Of a stretch of DNA of 64,000 nt, positions 49,577-59,113 are shown piece by piece. The notes beneath the pieces were generated by a model that saw only the letters and a program-made list of their open reading frames with translations, did no database searches and was not told the DNA's origin. The translations under genes were made by a program, and so were the position numbers. The DNA is from Mesorhizobium sp. M00.F.Ca.ET.216.01.1.1 (lineage in GTDB: Bacteria; Pseudomonadota; Alphaproteobacteria; Rhizobiales; Rhizobiaceae): NCBI RefSeq assembly GCF_004010325.2, contig NZ_SADR02000030.1, positions 1 through 64,000 on the forward strand. Direction: 5' to 3'. Every line of letters begins with the position of its first letter. Position 1 is the first letter of the stretch.

Positions 49577-52471
49577 TTAGAAAAAGCCCTTCCGCTGCCA
49601 CCAGCCGGCACGCTTCGGCTTGTCCTCGGTCTTTGCCTCGTCGGCAACGTTCGAGGAAACCACGGGCACAACCGGGGCATCCACTGCAGCCGGTTTGCGC
49701 CGCGCTGGGCGGGCAGTCGCAGGCGCTTCCTTCGTAGGCGCGGCTTCCGCTGTTTCGGCCGGCGCCGCTGCCTCGATAGCGGCTTCCGGAGCTGCCTCGG
49801 TTACCGTCTCGGCGACGGCTTCCGCGGCAGCCTTCTTCGGCTTGGCGGCGCGACGCGGCTTTTTCGGCTTCTCGGCGACTGGCGTGTCGTCGTTTGCAGG
49901 AGCGAGGGCCACAGGCTCTTCAACCGGTGTTGCCGCTGTCGACTCGATGGAGGCAGGCTCGCCTTCTGAAGTGCCGCCTTCGGACACACCAGCTGACTCG
50001 CCGGCACTCGCGCTGATCTCGCCTTCGCCGCGATTGCGCTTGCCGCCGCGCTTGCCGCGCCGGCGCTTCTTGCCCTGACCGTCTTCCGGCGCTTCCGCGG
50101 TTGCGGCAGTGCCGATCGCAGCTTCGTCGGCCCCTTCGGCGCTTTCATCGCTTGCGGCCACGGCGACGCCGTCCGCCGGCGCCGTATCGGAAGCAGGGGC
50201 GCCATGCTCGCGGTCACCATGCTCGCGATCGCGATCCTTGCCGCCGCGCCGTCTGCGGCGCTTGCGGCGCTTGCGGTCGCGACCGTCGCCGTCCTCGCCG
50301 GATCGTGGCTGATGCTGCGGCTGTTGGGCCTGGCGCGGCTGTTCCGCCTGCACCGGAGTTTCGCTCTCCTCCTCTATGGCGATTTCGTCTTCGGGCTCTT
50401 CCGGCTCGGCATAGGCCGGCAGTGTCCGTACTTCGACAAAGCCCTCCGGCTTCTCGGCCAGCGCGCCGCGGAAGATCGCATAGTGCTGGGACCCAACCGA
50501 ATCGTCGGCCTCCAGAGTGATGGTCACGCCGAAGCGGTGTTCAAGCTCCACCAGCGTACTGCGCTTGTGGTTAAGCACGTAGAGCGCGGTCGCCGCCGGT
50601 GTCCGCACTGTTATGTGGCTGCGCGAATCCTTGAGCAGGAATTCCTCGATCGCCCGCACCACCATGAGTGCGACAGATGAATCGGACCGCACATGGCCGG
50701 TGCCGCCGCAATGCGGGCAAGGCTTCATCGTCGATTCCAGCACGCTGGCGCGGATGCGCTGGCGCGACATCTCCATCAGGCCGAAATGCGAAATGCGGCC
50801 GACCTGGATGCGGGCTCTGTCGTTCTTGAGGTGATCCTTCAGCCGCTTCTCGACGGAGCGGTTGTTGCGGTTCTCCTCCATGTCGATGAAGTCGATGACG
50901 ATCAGGCCGGCGAGGTCGCGCAGCCGGAGCTGCCGGGCGACTTCCTCGGCGGCCTCGAGATTGGTGTGGAGCGCGGTGTCCTCGATCGAGTGCTCCTTGG
51001 TCGAGCGGCCCGAATTGACGTCGATGGCGACCAGCGCTTCGGTCTGGTTGATGATGATGTAGCCGCCGCTCTTCAGCGTCACTTGCGGCTGCAGCATGCG
51101 GTCGAGCTGGGCCTCGATGCCGTTGCGCACGAAGATCGGCGTGGTGTCACGGAACGGCTGCACGACCTTGGCGTGGCTCGGCATCAGCATGCGCATGAAG
51201 TCCTTGGCCTCGCGGTAGCCGTCCTCGCCGGAGACCAGGATCTCGTCGATATCCTTGTTATAAAGGTCGCGCACCGAGCGCTTGATCAGGCTGCCTTCCT
51301 CGTAGACCAGGGCAGGTGCCGTAGACTGCAGCGTGAGATTGCGGACGTTTTCCCACAGCCGCATCAGATATTCGTAGTCGCGCTTGATCTCTGCCTTGGT
51401 GCGGCTTTCGCCGGCCGTGCGCAGGATGACGCCCATGCCTTGCGGCACTTCGAGATCGGCGACGACCTCTTTCAGCCGCTTGCGGTCCTGGGCGTTGGTG
51501 ATCTTGCGCGAAATGCCGCCGCCACGCGCCGTGTTCGGCATCAGCACCGAATAGCGGCCGGCAAGCGACAGATAGGTGGTGAGTGCCGCACCCTTGTTGC
51601 CGCGCTCTTCCTTGACGACCTGCACCAGAAGGATCTGGCGGCGCTTGATCACTTCCTGGATCTTGTATTGGCGGCGCACCGGCTTGCGACGGTTGCGTAC
51701 CTCTTCCAGAGCATCCTCGGCGCCGACCGATTCGACCTCGTGGTCGTCCGGGTGCGAGGGCTGCACCTCTTCCAGCATGCCGCGGTCATCGTCGGTGGAT
51801 GTGGCTTCGCCATTCGGCTCCGCCTGACGCACCGCTTCGGAAATCACATCCGCTTCGATGCTGGCGGCAATCGACGTTGGGCCGCCTTCGGAAGGACTGG
51901 TCTCACCATGATCGGCGGCTTCGTCGTGGTGCCCGGCCGTATCGGACGATGTGTCGGCATTTTCGGAAGCCGGGCTTTCGGCGGTGACAGCGTCGCCATT
52001 TTCATCGAAATCAGCCGCGCCCGCCTCGGAATCGGCTGCGCCCGCCTCGGAATCGGCTGCGCCCGCGTCGCGCTTGTGTTCGCCGCGGTCACGGTTCTTG
52101 CCGCCGCGACGGCGACCGCGCCGTGCGCGATCGCGGCTCTGGTGGTCGTCACCTTCGCTGTCTTCGTCTTCTTCGTCCTGGGCTTCCTGTGCTTCCGCAC
52201 GCAGCAGCGCCTGACGATCGGCGACAGGGATCTGGTAATAGTCGGGATGTATTTCACTGAAGGCGAGGAAACCGTGACGGTTGCCGCCATATTCGACAAA
52301 GGCTGCCTGAAGGGAGGGCTCTACGCGCGTTACGCGGGCTAGGTAGATGTTTCCTTTGAGCTGCTTCTTGTCCTGGGATTCAAAGTCGAATTCTTCAATA
52401 CGGTTACCGCGAACGACGACAACACGTGTTTCCTCCGGGTGGGAGGCGTCTATCAGCATCTTGTTGGGCAT
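49577..52471 (-). CDS. rne: Ribonuclease E
   Basis: 964 residues. The catalytic half contains an S1 RNA-binding domain interrupted by a long acidic and basic insertion (about residues 98-285; EAQDEEDEDSEGDD, the 7-residue AADSEAG repeats, RRGRRRGG), then the RNase E/G core (IEDTALHTNLEAAEEVARQL, LIVIDFIDMEENRNNRSVEK), the DVNSGR catalytic Asp region and the zinc-link MKPCPHCGGTGHV. The C-terminal third is Arg/Ala/Glu-rich scaffold. It starts mRNA decay and rRNA/tRNA processing in the degradosome. AGGA about 11 bases before ATG 52471 fixes the start. Confidence 0.95.
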   Translation of the reverse strand: MPNKMLIDASHPEETRVVVVRGNRIEEFDFESQDKKQLKGNIYLARVTRVEPSLQAAFVEYGGNRHGFLAFSEIHPDYYQIPVADRQALLRAEAQEAQDEEDEDSEGDDHQSRDRARRGRRRGGKNRDRGEHKRDAGAADSEAGAADSEAGAADFDENGDAVTAESPASENADTSSDTAGHHDEAADHGETSPSEGGPTSIAASIEADVISEAVRQAEPNGEATSTDDDRGMLEEVQPSHPDDHEVESVGAEDALEEVRNRRKPVRRQYKIQEVIKRRQILLVQVVKEERGNKGAALTTYLSLAGRYSVLMPNTARGGGISRKITNAQDRKRLKEVVADLEVPQGMGVILRTAGESRTKAEIKRDYEYLMRLWENVRNLTLQSTAPALVYEEGSLIKRSVRDLYNKDIDEILVSGEDGYREAKDFMRMLMPSHAKVVQPFRDTTPIFVRNGIEAQLDRMLQPQVTLKSGGYIIINQTEALVAIDVNSGRSTKEHSIEDTALHTNLEAAEEVARQLRLRDLAGLIVIDFIDMEENRNNRSVEKRLKDHLKNDRARIQVGRISHFGLMEMSRQRIRASVLESTMKPCPHCGGTGHVRSDSSVALMVVRAIEEFLLKDSRSHITVRTPAATALYVLNHKRSTLVELEHRFGVTITLEADDSVGSQHYAIFRGALAEKPEGFVEVRTLPAYAEPEEPEDEIAIEEESETPVQAEQPRQAQQPQHQPRSGEDGDGRDRKRRKRRRRRGGKDRDREHGDREHGAPASDTAPADGVAVAASDESAEGADEAAIGTAATAEAPEDGQGKKRRRGKRGGKRNRGEGEISASAGESAGVSEGGTSEGEPASIESTAATPVEEPVALAPANDDTPVAEKPKKPRRAAKPKKAAAEAVAETVTEAAPEAAIEAAAPAETAEAAPTKEAPATARPARRKPAAVDAPVVPVVSSNVADEAKTEDKPKRAGWWQRKGFF
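52018..52066 (-). repeat. 21-bp tandem repeat inside rne
   Basis: About two and a half copies of a 21-bp unit encode the 7-residue repeat AADSEAG in the acidic insertion of the S1 region of RNase E. In-frame, so copy number can change without breaking the gene. Confidence 0.75.
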
Positions 52472-53123
52472 TATTTCGTTTCCTCCCGGCAGCCGCCAGC
52501 TGCAGCTTGCGAGGCAATGCCCGCCGCTGTGAGTCTGGATCAATGTGGGTGCCGGACAATTGAACGTCCGCCGGTCGCCGCTTGAGCGCCATGGCGGTGC
52601 CGCCCGCAGCCAAAATGGCGCGGTTTGATGCGGACCTTTCCATGATTGCGCTTGTAGCCATCGTCACCAGCAGAACCTTTTGAACCAAAGCCCGGGAAAA
52701 ACCGGACCAGCTTGTTTGCTCATACAGAGCCGGCGCGGGACAAACCCGGCCGTTTTCCTCACGCAGGCGTTTCCCCCGCCACGGGCGCACACCTGCGAAA
52801 TTCGTCGCGATCACCTGAAGCCTTTTCGCTTGAAGCGAAAGGAGCCGCCTTTCATCTGACCTGTAGCAGGAAGCTGCGGAGGAAGCGGTTCCAGGATTGC
52901 AGTGATCCACCATCGCTTTTATGATTTGACGGCATGGAAGGCAACCCCGATTTCGGATGCCGGCAAAAAGCGGTTCCGTAGGGGAAGCACAGGTCCTGAC
53001 CCTTGCATGAAAAGGCTTGGTTAACCTTCTCTGTATACCAATCGTTAATCGAGTTCGCGGCCTAACCGGCACTTCGACGAAACGAATGGCGCCGGGCGCC
53101 AAACCGGGAGCGACTGGAAAGAG
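52472..53123 (-). other. Long rne leader and divergent rne/amiC promoter region
   Basis: About 650 bases upstream of rne with no accepted gene. A stable hairpin CCTTTCGC / GCGAAAAGG lies at 52821-52842, and further GC stems follow (for example GCCGG/CCGGC near 52731-52752). In other bacteria rne has a long 5' UTR through which RNase E controls its own mRNA; this arrangement fits, but transcription start is unknown. The amiC side (53010-53060) is AT-richer and likely carries its promoter. Confidence 0.5.
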
Positions 53124-54380
53124 ATGGGACTGGCAGTCACCGCAAACAAGGGTCGTTGCGCCGGGGGCCATTTCCTGCACGTTGCCTTTGCCCTTTTCCT
53201 GCTGGCGGTTTGCCTGGTTTTTTCGCCAGCATCGCGCGCCGACGTGCCGCTCAGCGCGACCAGCTATAAAATGGCGGGCGACGCCACCAGGATGCGTGTC
53301 GTCATGACTTTCGACCGCGAGCCCGACGTCAAATGGTTCCTGCTGCGCGGACCCAATCGTCTGGTCATCGATCTGCCAAGCACGAGATTCGCCATCAACG
53401 CCAAGGATGTTAAGCCGCGCGGCCTGGTCAGGGACGTGCGCTACGGCGATCTCGGCGAAGGATCGCGGCTGATCCTCACCGGCAAGGGGCCGTTTGCGAT
53501 CGACAAGCTCGATGTGCTCAGGAATGACGACGGCAACGGCTACCGTATCGCCATCGATATGTCGGCGGCGTCAGAACGAGAATTCGACGCAGCGCTCGCC
53601 AATCAGGCGCTGACAACCGGTTCGACGGTCTCGACCGACAAGGGCGGCAGGGTCGGCACCGGGCCGATCTCCAATCCGGGCCACCGCTTCACGGTCGTCA
53701 TCGATCCCGGCCATGGCGGCGTCGATGGCGGCGCCGAGGGCCTGAACGGTACCGTCGAGAAGAACGTCACGCTCGCCTTTGCTGCCGAATTGCGGGACAA
53801 GCTCGCAGCGGTCGGCAACTATGATGTGTTCATGACGCGCGAGACGGACGAGTTCCTGCGGCTGGACGAGCGCGTGCGTATTGCCCGCCAGCACGAAGCC
53901 GACCTGCTCATCTCGATCCACGCCGATACGATCAGCCTCAAGGGCATCCGCGGCGCAACCGTCTACACCGTGTCCGACAAGGCGTCGGACCCCGAGGCAC
54001 AGGCGCTTGCCGACCGCGAAAATCTCTCCGACCAGTTCGCGGGAATGGAGATCAAGGACGACAGCAAGGAAGTGACCGACATCCTGATCGACCTGATCCG
54101 CCGCGAAACCCATAATTTCTCGATGAGCTTTGCCCACACGCTGGTCGGCCAGCTTTCGACCAGCGTCGGCCTTATCAACAATCCGCAGCGTTCGGCCGGC
54201 TTCAAGGTGCTGAAGGCACCGGATGTGCCGTCCGTGCTGGTCGAACTCGGTTATCTGTCGAACGCCAAGGACGAAGCGCAGCTGCTCAGCGCCGATTGGC
54301 GCGGCAAGGCGGCCCAGAGCATAACCAATGCTGTCGCGCTGTTTGCTTCGGCCAGGGCGGGAAGCGGCACCGGAGGCTGA
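53124..54380 (+). CDS. amiC: N-acetylmuramoyl-L-alanine amidase with AMIN domain
   Basis: 418 residues. A signal peptide (FALFLLAVCLVFSPASRA) leads to an AMIN domain (about 42-140, targeting to septal peptidoglycan) and a zinc amidase_3 domain (about 195-415): FTVVIDPGHGGVDGGAEG, LLISIHADTISLKGIRG, DVPSVLVELGYLSN. It cleaves peptide stems from glycan strands during division. It is upstream of mrcA and divergent from rne, the usual alphaproteobacterial arrangement. Confidence 0.94.
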   Translation: MGLAVTANKGRCAGGHFLHVAFALFLLAVCLVFSPASRADVPLSATSYKMAGDATRMRVVMTFDREPDVKWFLLRGPNRLVIDLPSTRFAINAKDVKPRGLVRDVRYGDLGEGSRLILTGKGPFAIDKLDVLRNDDGNGYRIAIDMSAASEREFDAALANQALTTGSTVSTDKGGRVGTGPISNPGHRFTVVIDPGHGGVDGGAEGLNGTVEKNVTLAFAAELRDKLAAVGNYDVFMTRETDEFLRLDERVRIARQHEADLLISIHADTISLKGIRGATVYTVSDKASDPEAQALADRENLSDQFAGMEIKDDSKEVTDILIDLIRRETHNFSMSFAHTLVGQLSTSVGLINNPQRSAGFKVLKAPDVPSVLVELGYLSNAKDEAQLLSADWRGKAAQSITNAVALFASARAGSGTGG

Positions 54381-54593
54381 TATAGTCGTCGCCGCCCACA
54401 ACCAGAAGCAGCGTTGCACGACGACAACACCCGGAGCTATTATTCCCGGCATTGCGAGCCGAATCCCCAGGCTGCCGTATTTTGTCCACATGGTGGCGAC
54501 ATGGGTTTTCCATTGCGGATTGGGACCGTTCCGAATGCTTGCGCGAAAGGCGGCTTCGTTTAGGAAACTCCCGAACCACGGACTGGAGCGGGC

Positions 54594-57050
54594 ATGATTC
54601 GTCTCATCGGTTATTTCTTCGGTATCGGCACGACGCTGGCCCTTCTGGTCGCGGCGGGCGTGGCGATCTATATCGGCCATTTGGCGAAGGATCTGCCCGA
54701 CTACGAGGTTCTGGCCAAGTACGAGCCGCCGGTAACGACCCGCATCCACGCGTCCGACGGGGCGCTGATGGCCGAATATGCGCGCGAGCGGCGACTGTAT
54801 CTGCCGATCCAGGCGGTCCCGGATCGCGTCAAGGCGGCCTTCCTGTCGGCCGAGGACAAGAATTTCTACAATCACCCCGGCATCGATGTGACCGGCCTCG
54901 GTCGTGCGATCATGGTCAATCTGCAGAATTTCGGTTCCGGCAAGCGCCAGGTCGGTGCTTCGACGATCACCCAGCAGGTGGCGAAGAACTTCCTGTTGTC
55001 CTCCGACCAGACCTACGAGCGCAAGATCAAGGAGATGATCCTCGCCTTCCGCATCGAGCAGGCCTATTCGAAGGACCGCATTCTCGAGCTCTACCTCAAC
55101 GAGATATTCTTTGGGTTCGGAGCCTATGGCGTCGCCGGCGCGGCGCTCACCTATTTCGACAAGTCGGTGAACGAACTCACCGTGGCGGAAGCGGCCTATC
55201 TGGCTTCCCTGCCGAAGGGTCCCAACAATTACCATCCCTTCAAGCATGCCGACCGCGCTCTTGAGCGCCGCAACTGGGTCATCGACCAGATGGTCGAGAA
55301 CGGCTACGTCACCCGCGAAGAAGGCGACAAGGCCAAGGCCGAGCCGCTCGGCGTGACGCCGCGCCGCAACGGCAACTATCTGTTCGCGGGCGAATATTTC
55401 ACCGAGGAAGTGCGCCGCCAGATCATCGCGCGCTATGGCGAGAACGCGCTCTACGAGGGCGGCCTTTCCGTCCGCACGACGATCGACCCGAAGCTGCAGC
55501 TCATCGCCCGCAAGTCGATACAGAGCGGCCTGATGAAGTTCGACACGCTGCGCGGCTACCGCGGGCCGGTGACCAACATCGACATATCCGGCGACTGGGG
55601 CGTGCCGCTCGGCAAGGTCAAGGGACTGGAGGATGTGCCCGAGTGGTCGCTCGCCGTCGTGCTCGACAGTTCCGCGACCGGCTTGTCGATCGGACTGCAG
55701 CCGGCGCGCCAGGCCTCGGGCGAGCTTGTCAAGGAGCGCATCGAAGGCACCGTCAGCAAGGAAGACATGGGTTTCGCCATGCGTCACGTGGTCGACGGCA
55801 AGACCGTCAAGGCCAAGTCGCCGGCGGATGTGCTGAAGCCGGGTGACGTCATCTTCGTGCAGAAGAACGACGGTTCTGACGGCACCTACAGCCTGCGCCA
55901 GGTTCCGGAAGTGGAAGGCGGCCTGATCGCCATGGATCCGCATACCGGTCGCGTCCTGGCCATGGTCGGCGGGTTCTCCTACGCGCAGTCGGAATTCAAC
56001 CGCGCGACGCAGGCCATGCGGCAGCCGGGATCCTCGTTCAAGCCGATCGTCTACTCGGCCGCCTTGGACAATGGCTATACGCCGGCCTCGGTGATCATGG
56101 ACGGACCGATCACCATCCAGAGCGGCAACACGACCTGGACGCCGAAGAACTACGACGGAACGGTCGCGGGGCCGGCGACGTTGCGCTCCGGCATCGAAAA
56201 GTCGCGCAATCTGATGACCGTGCGGCTGGCCAACGACATGGGCATGAAGCTGGTCGTGGAATATGCCGAGCGCTTCGGCGTCTATGATCATCTGGCGCCG
56301 TATCTGCCGATGGCGCTGGGCTCCGGCGAGACGACGGTGATGCGCATGGTGTCGGCCTATTCGATCATGGCCAATGGCGGCAAGTCGATCAAACCGTCGC
56401 TGATCGACCGCATCCAGGATCGCTACGGCAAGACCGTTTTCAAGCAGGACGAGCGTAGCTGCGAAGGCTGCAATGCCACCGAATGGAAGAATCAGCCAGA
56501 GCCGGAACTGGTAGACAATTTCGAGCAGGTGCTCGATCCGATGACCGCCTACCAGATCACGTCGATGATGGAGGGCGTCGTGCAGCGCGGCACCGGCGCC
56601 ACCATCGCCGAGCTTGGCCGTCACATCGCCGGCAAGACGGGAACGACGAACGACGAGAAGGATGCCTGGTTCATCGGCTATACGCCGAATCTCGTCGTCG
56701 GCCTCTACATGGGCTATGACCAGCCGAGAGGCCTTGGCAAGGGCGCTACCGGCGGCGGTCTCGCCGCGCCGATCTTCAAGGACTTCATGCGCGTGGCGCT
56801 GGACGGTACGACCAACGTCGATTTCCAGGTTCCGGAAGGCATGAAACTGATCGCGATCAATCGCAAGACCGGCATGCGGGCAGCCGAAGGCGAGCCGGGC
56901 ACCATCATCGAGGCCTTCAAGCCAGGCACCGGGCCTGCCGACAGTTATTGGGTGATCGGCATGGGCGCCGACGGCTCCAATGGTGCTGGCGGACCGCTGT
57001 CGCCGCAAGCCACGCAGGCTATCCAGTCGGGCGGCGGCGGGCTGTATTAA
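54594..57050 (+). CDS. mrcA: Penicillin-binding protein 1A
   Basis: 818 residues. N-terminal membrane anchor (FFGIGTTLALLVAAGVAIYI), GT51 transglycosylase domain with EDKNFYNHPGIDVTGLGRAI and GASTITQQVAKNFLLS, an OB-like linker, and a transpeptidase domain with the active serine in QPGSSFKPIVYSAAL (about 478), SRN in IEKSRNLMTVRLA and KTGTT in IAGKTGTTNDEKDAW. Bifunctional cell-wall synthase. GGAG precedes the ATG; a palindrome follows the stop. Confidence 0.96.
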   Translation: MIRLIGYFFGIGTTLALLVAAGVAIYIGHLAKDLPDYEVLAKYEPPVTTRIHASDGALMAEYARERRLYLPIQAVPDRVKAAFLSAEDKNFYNHPGIDVTGLGRAIMVNLQNFGSGKRQVGASTITQQVAKNFLLSSDQTYERKIKEMILAFRIEQAYSKDRILELYLNEIFFGFGAYGVAGAALTYFDKSVNELTVAEAAYLASLPKGPNNYHPFKHADRALERRNWVIDQMVENGYVTREEGDKAKAEPLGVTPRRNGNYLFAGEYFTEEVRRQIIARYGENALYEGGLSVRTTIDPKLQLIARKSIQSGLMKFDTLRGYRGPVTNIDISGDWGVPLGKVKGLEDVPEWSLAVVLDSSATGLSIGLQPARQASGELVKERIEGTVSKEDMGFAMRHVVDGKTVKAKSPADVLKPGDVIFVQKNDGSDGTYSLRQVPEVEGGLIAMDPHTGRVLAMVGGFSYAQSEFNRATQAMRQPGSSFKPIVYSAALDNGYTPASVIMDGPITIQSGNTTWTPKNYDGTVAGPATLRSGIEKSRNLMTVRLANDMGMKLVVEYAERFGVYDHLAPYLPMALGSGETTVMRMVSAYSIMANGGKSIKPSLIDRIQDRYGKTVFKQDERSCEGCNATEWKNQPEPELVDNFEQVLDPMTAYQITSMMEGVVQRGTGATIAELGRHIAGKTGTTNDEKDAWFIGYTPNLVVGLYMGYDQPRGLGKGATGGGLAAPIFKDFMRVALDGTTNVDFQVPEGMKLIAINRKTGMRAAEGEPGTIIEAFKPGTGPADSYWVIGMGADGSNGAGGPLSPQATQAIQSGGGGLY

Positions 57051-57069
57051 CGACATCAACATTGAAGTT

Positions 57070-57095
57070 GCCGGTCAGACCATGGTCTGGCCGGC
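57070..57095 (+). terminator. Palindrome after mrcA
   Basis: GCCGGTCAGACC / GGTCTGGCCGGC (one wobble) 20 bases after the mrcA stop, followed by CCGTTTCGCTTT, a weak U-rich tail. Plausible terminator between mrcA and prfB. Confidence 0.5.
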
Positions 57096-57170
57096 CCGTT
57101 TCGCTTTACATGTGGCGATGCCGTCCCTATGTATCGCGCCGACTCAGCAAACAGGATCGAACAGCCAGCC

Positions 57171-58302
57171 ATGCGCGCGGAAACGCAGAATATTGTCGAC
57201 GAAATCAGGCAGGCGATAACCCTGCTGAGGAGGCATCTTTGACTGGGATCAGGCCATAAAGCGGCTTGAATACCTGAATGTGCGTGCCGAGGATTCCAGC
57301 CTGTGGAACGAGCCGCTGGAAGCGCAGAAGCTGATGCGCGAGCGCCAGGGCCTCGAAGAGGGCATCGCGGCGGTCAAAGGCCTGACCCAGGCGCTCGAAG
57401 ACAATATCGGCCTGATCGAGCTTGGCGAGGAAGAAGGCGACGAGAGCGTCATCGCGGAGGCAGAAGCGGCGATCCGCTCGATGCGCGGCGAAGCGAAGGC
57501 CCGGCAGATCGAGACGCTGTTGTCGGGAGAGGCCGACGCCAACGACACCTATCTCGAAGTCCATGCCGGCGCTGGCGGCACCGAGAGCCAGGACTGGGCT
57601 TCGATGCTTCTGCGCATGTATACGCGCTGGGCAGAGCGGCGCCGCTTCAAGGTCGAAGTGCTGGAAGTGCACGACGGCGAAGAGGCCGGCATCAAGTCCG
57701 CTACCTTGCTGATCAAGGGCCATAACGCCTATGGCTGGCTGAAGACGGAATCGGGCGTCCATCGTCTCGTGCGCATTTCGCCCTATGACAGCAATGCGCG
57801 CCGCCATACTTCCTTCGCTAGCGTCTGGGTCTATCCGGTGATCGACGAGACGATCGAGATCGATGTCTCCGAATCGGATGTCCGCATCGACACCTACCGC
57901 TCGTCGGGATCGGGCGGCCAGCACGTCAACACCACCGATTCGGCAGTCCGCATCACCCATCTTGCCACCGGCATAGCGGTTGCCTGCCAGGCCGAGCGCT
58001 CGCAGCATAAGAACAAGGCGAAGGCCTGGGAGATGCTGCGCTCGCGGCTTTACGAGGAAGAGCTGAAGAAGCGTGAAGCGGTTGCGAATGCCACCGAGGC
58101 GTCGAAGAGCGACATCGGCTGGGGTCATCAGATCCGCTCCTACGTGCTGCAGCCTTATCAGCTGGTGAAGGACCTGCGCACCGGCGTCGAGAGCACCAGC
58201 CCGTCGAGCGTGCTCGACGGCGACCTGGACGATTTCATGGAAGCCTCGCTGTCGCAGCGCATCGAGGGCGGCGCGGGCGAAGTGGTGGCGGATCTGGACT
58301 AA
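57171..58302 (+). CDS. prfB: Peptide chain release factor 2, with programmed +1 frameshift
   Basis: A first frame from ATG 57171 encodes MRAETQNIVDEIRQAITLLR then RHL and stops at UGA (57240-57242). Shifting +1 at CTT-TGA-C continues DWDQAIKRLEYLNVRAEDSS to the end. The mature protein is about 376 residues and contains the stop-recognition RISPYDSNARRHTSF (SPY in place of SPF), and SGSGGQHVNTTDSAVRI with the GGQ hydrolysis motif. It reads UGA/UAA. Low RF2 lets the ribosome shift and make more RF2. Confidence 0.96.
57229..57243 (+). promoter_or_regulatory. prfB +1 frameshift signal
   Basis: Internal Shine-Dalgarno-like AGGAGG (57229-57234), then CAT, the slippery CTT and the stop context TGAC, matching the E. 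coli layout of SD, CUU and UGAC. Confidence 0.93.
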
Positions 58303-58353
58303 AACACCCAGACAGCTTCGATGCTAACCGTGATCGCCGGGAAGGAGGAGCCT

Positions 58354-58794
58354 GTGACAAAGCCGGAATATGCAAGCGATCGCAAGCTTGCCGGCAGATG
58401 CCTATGCGGTGCCGTCCAATATGAGGTGGCGGACGAATTCGCTTATGCCGCGAATTGCCACTGCTCGAACTGCCGCCGCACGACGGGCTCGGCCTTCAAG
58501 CCCTTCGCCGGCATCGGGCGCGAGAAGCTTCACCTCACCAAGGGTGACGACAAGCTGATGATCTTCGGCGACGAAAGCGGCAACGACACGCACTGCAAGT
58601 TGTGCGGCTCGTTGCTCTACTCGCTGGTTCGTGATGGTACTTTCGTCCATGTCGCCATGGGGACGCTCGTCGACGACCCGAGCATCCGGCCGGCCCAGCA
58701 CATCTTCGTCGGTTCCAAGGCGCCGTGGTTCACCATCACCGATGACCTGCCGCAGTATCAAGAGCACGTGATCGCCGGGCCTGTCAGCGCATAG
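58354..58794 (+). CDS. GFA-family zinc protein (glutathione-dependent formaldehyde-activating enzyme-like)
   Basis: 146 residues. Zinc ligands are visible as GRCLCGAVQYEV, NCHCSNCRRTTGSAF and THCKLCGSLLYSL, the CENP-V/GFA pattern. Family members bind zinc; catalytic activity toward S-hydroxymethylglutathione is doubtful for most. The GTG at 58354 is chosen since AGGAGG lies five bases upstream; ATG 58321 would precede that site. A second GFA gene follows at 59638. Confidence 0.88.
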   Translation: MTKPEYASDRKLAGRCLCGAVQYEVADEFAYAANCHCSNCRRTTGSAFKPFAGIGREKLHLTKGDDKLMIFGDESGNDTHCKLCGSLLYSLVRDGTFVHVAMGTLVDDPSIRPAQHIFVGSKAPWFTITDDLPQYQEHVIAGPVSA

Positions 58795-59113
58795 GCTGGA
58801 ACCACTCTGAGGTGAATCTCGTTATTTGCGATCCCGTCTGCCGTCGGTTGGCTACGCCAAACCAGCCGGCAGAGAGTTCCGGCTGCAGACGTCGGCGTTT
58901 CTGGCTGCGACACCGTGCACGCGGCAATTCGTTGCATGCACGCAGCAGTCTGTTGCGCCGTCCCAGGAATCAGCCCAGCATCCAAGGGCTGGGGAGAAAA
59001 GCATTTATGGCCTGACGCGGCGTATCTGCGACCTGACGATCCGGCCACTGGGAAGACACGTTCTTGGAACGGGCAAGCAAATCGCTTGATCCTCGTTTGA
59101 AAGGAATGTCTCC
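58795..59113. other. Intergenic stretch between the GFA gene and a secreted-protein gene
   Basis: About 320 bases. No recognised RNA, terminator or repeat family; only short imperfect palindromes. It presumably contains the promoter for the secreted protein downstream. Confidence 0.35.

Noticed and set aside
50693..52342. Long open frame antisense to rne
   Set aside because: Shadow of the GC-rich rne frame; Ala/Gly/Val-rich with no recognisable domain.
53571..57062. Very long open frame antisense to amiC and mrcA
   Set aside because: It mirrors the codon bias of the two real genes; its protein is low-complexity and resembles no family, whereas the sense genes carry catalytic motifs.
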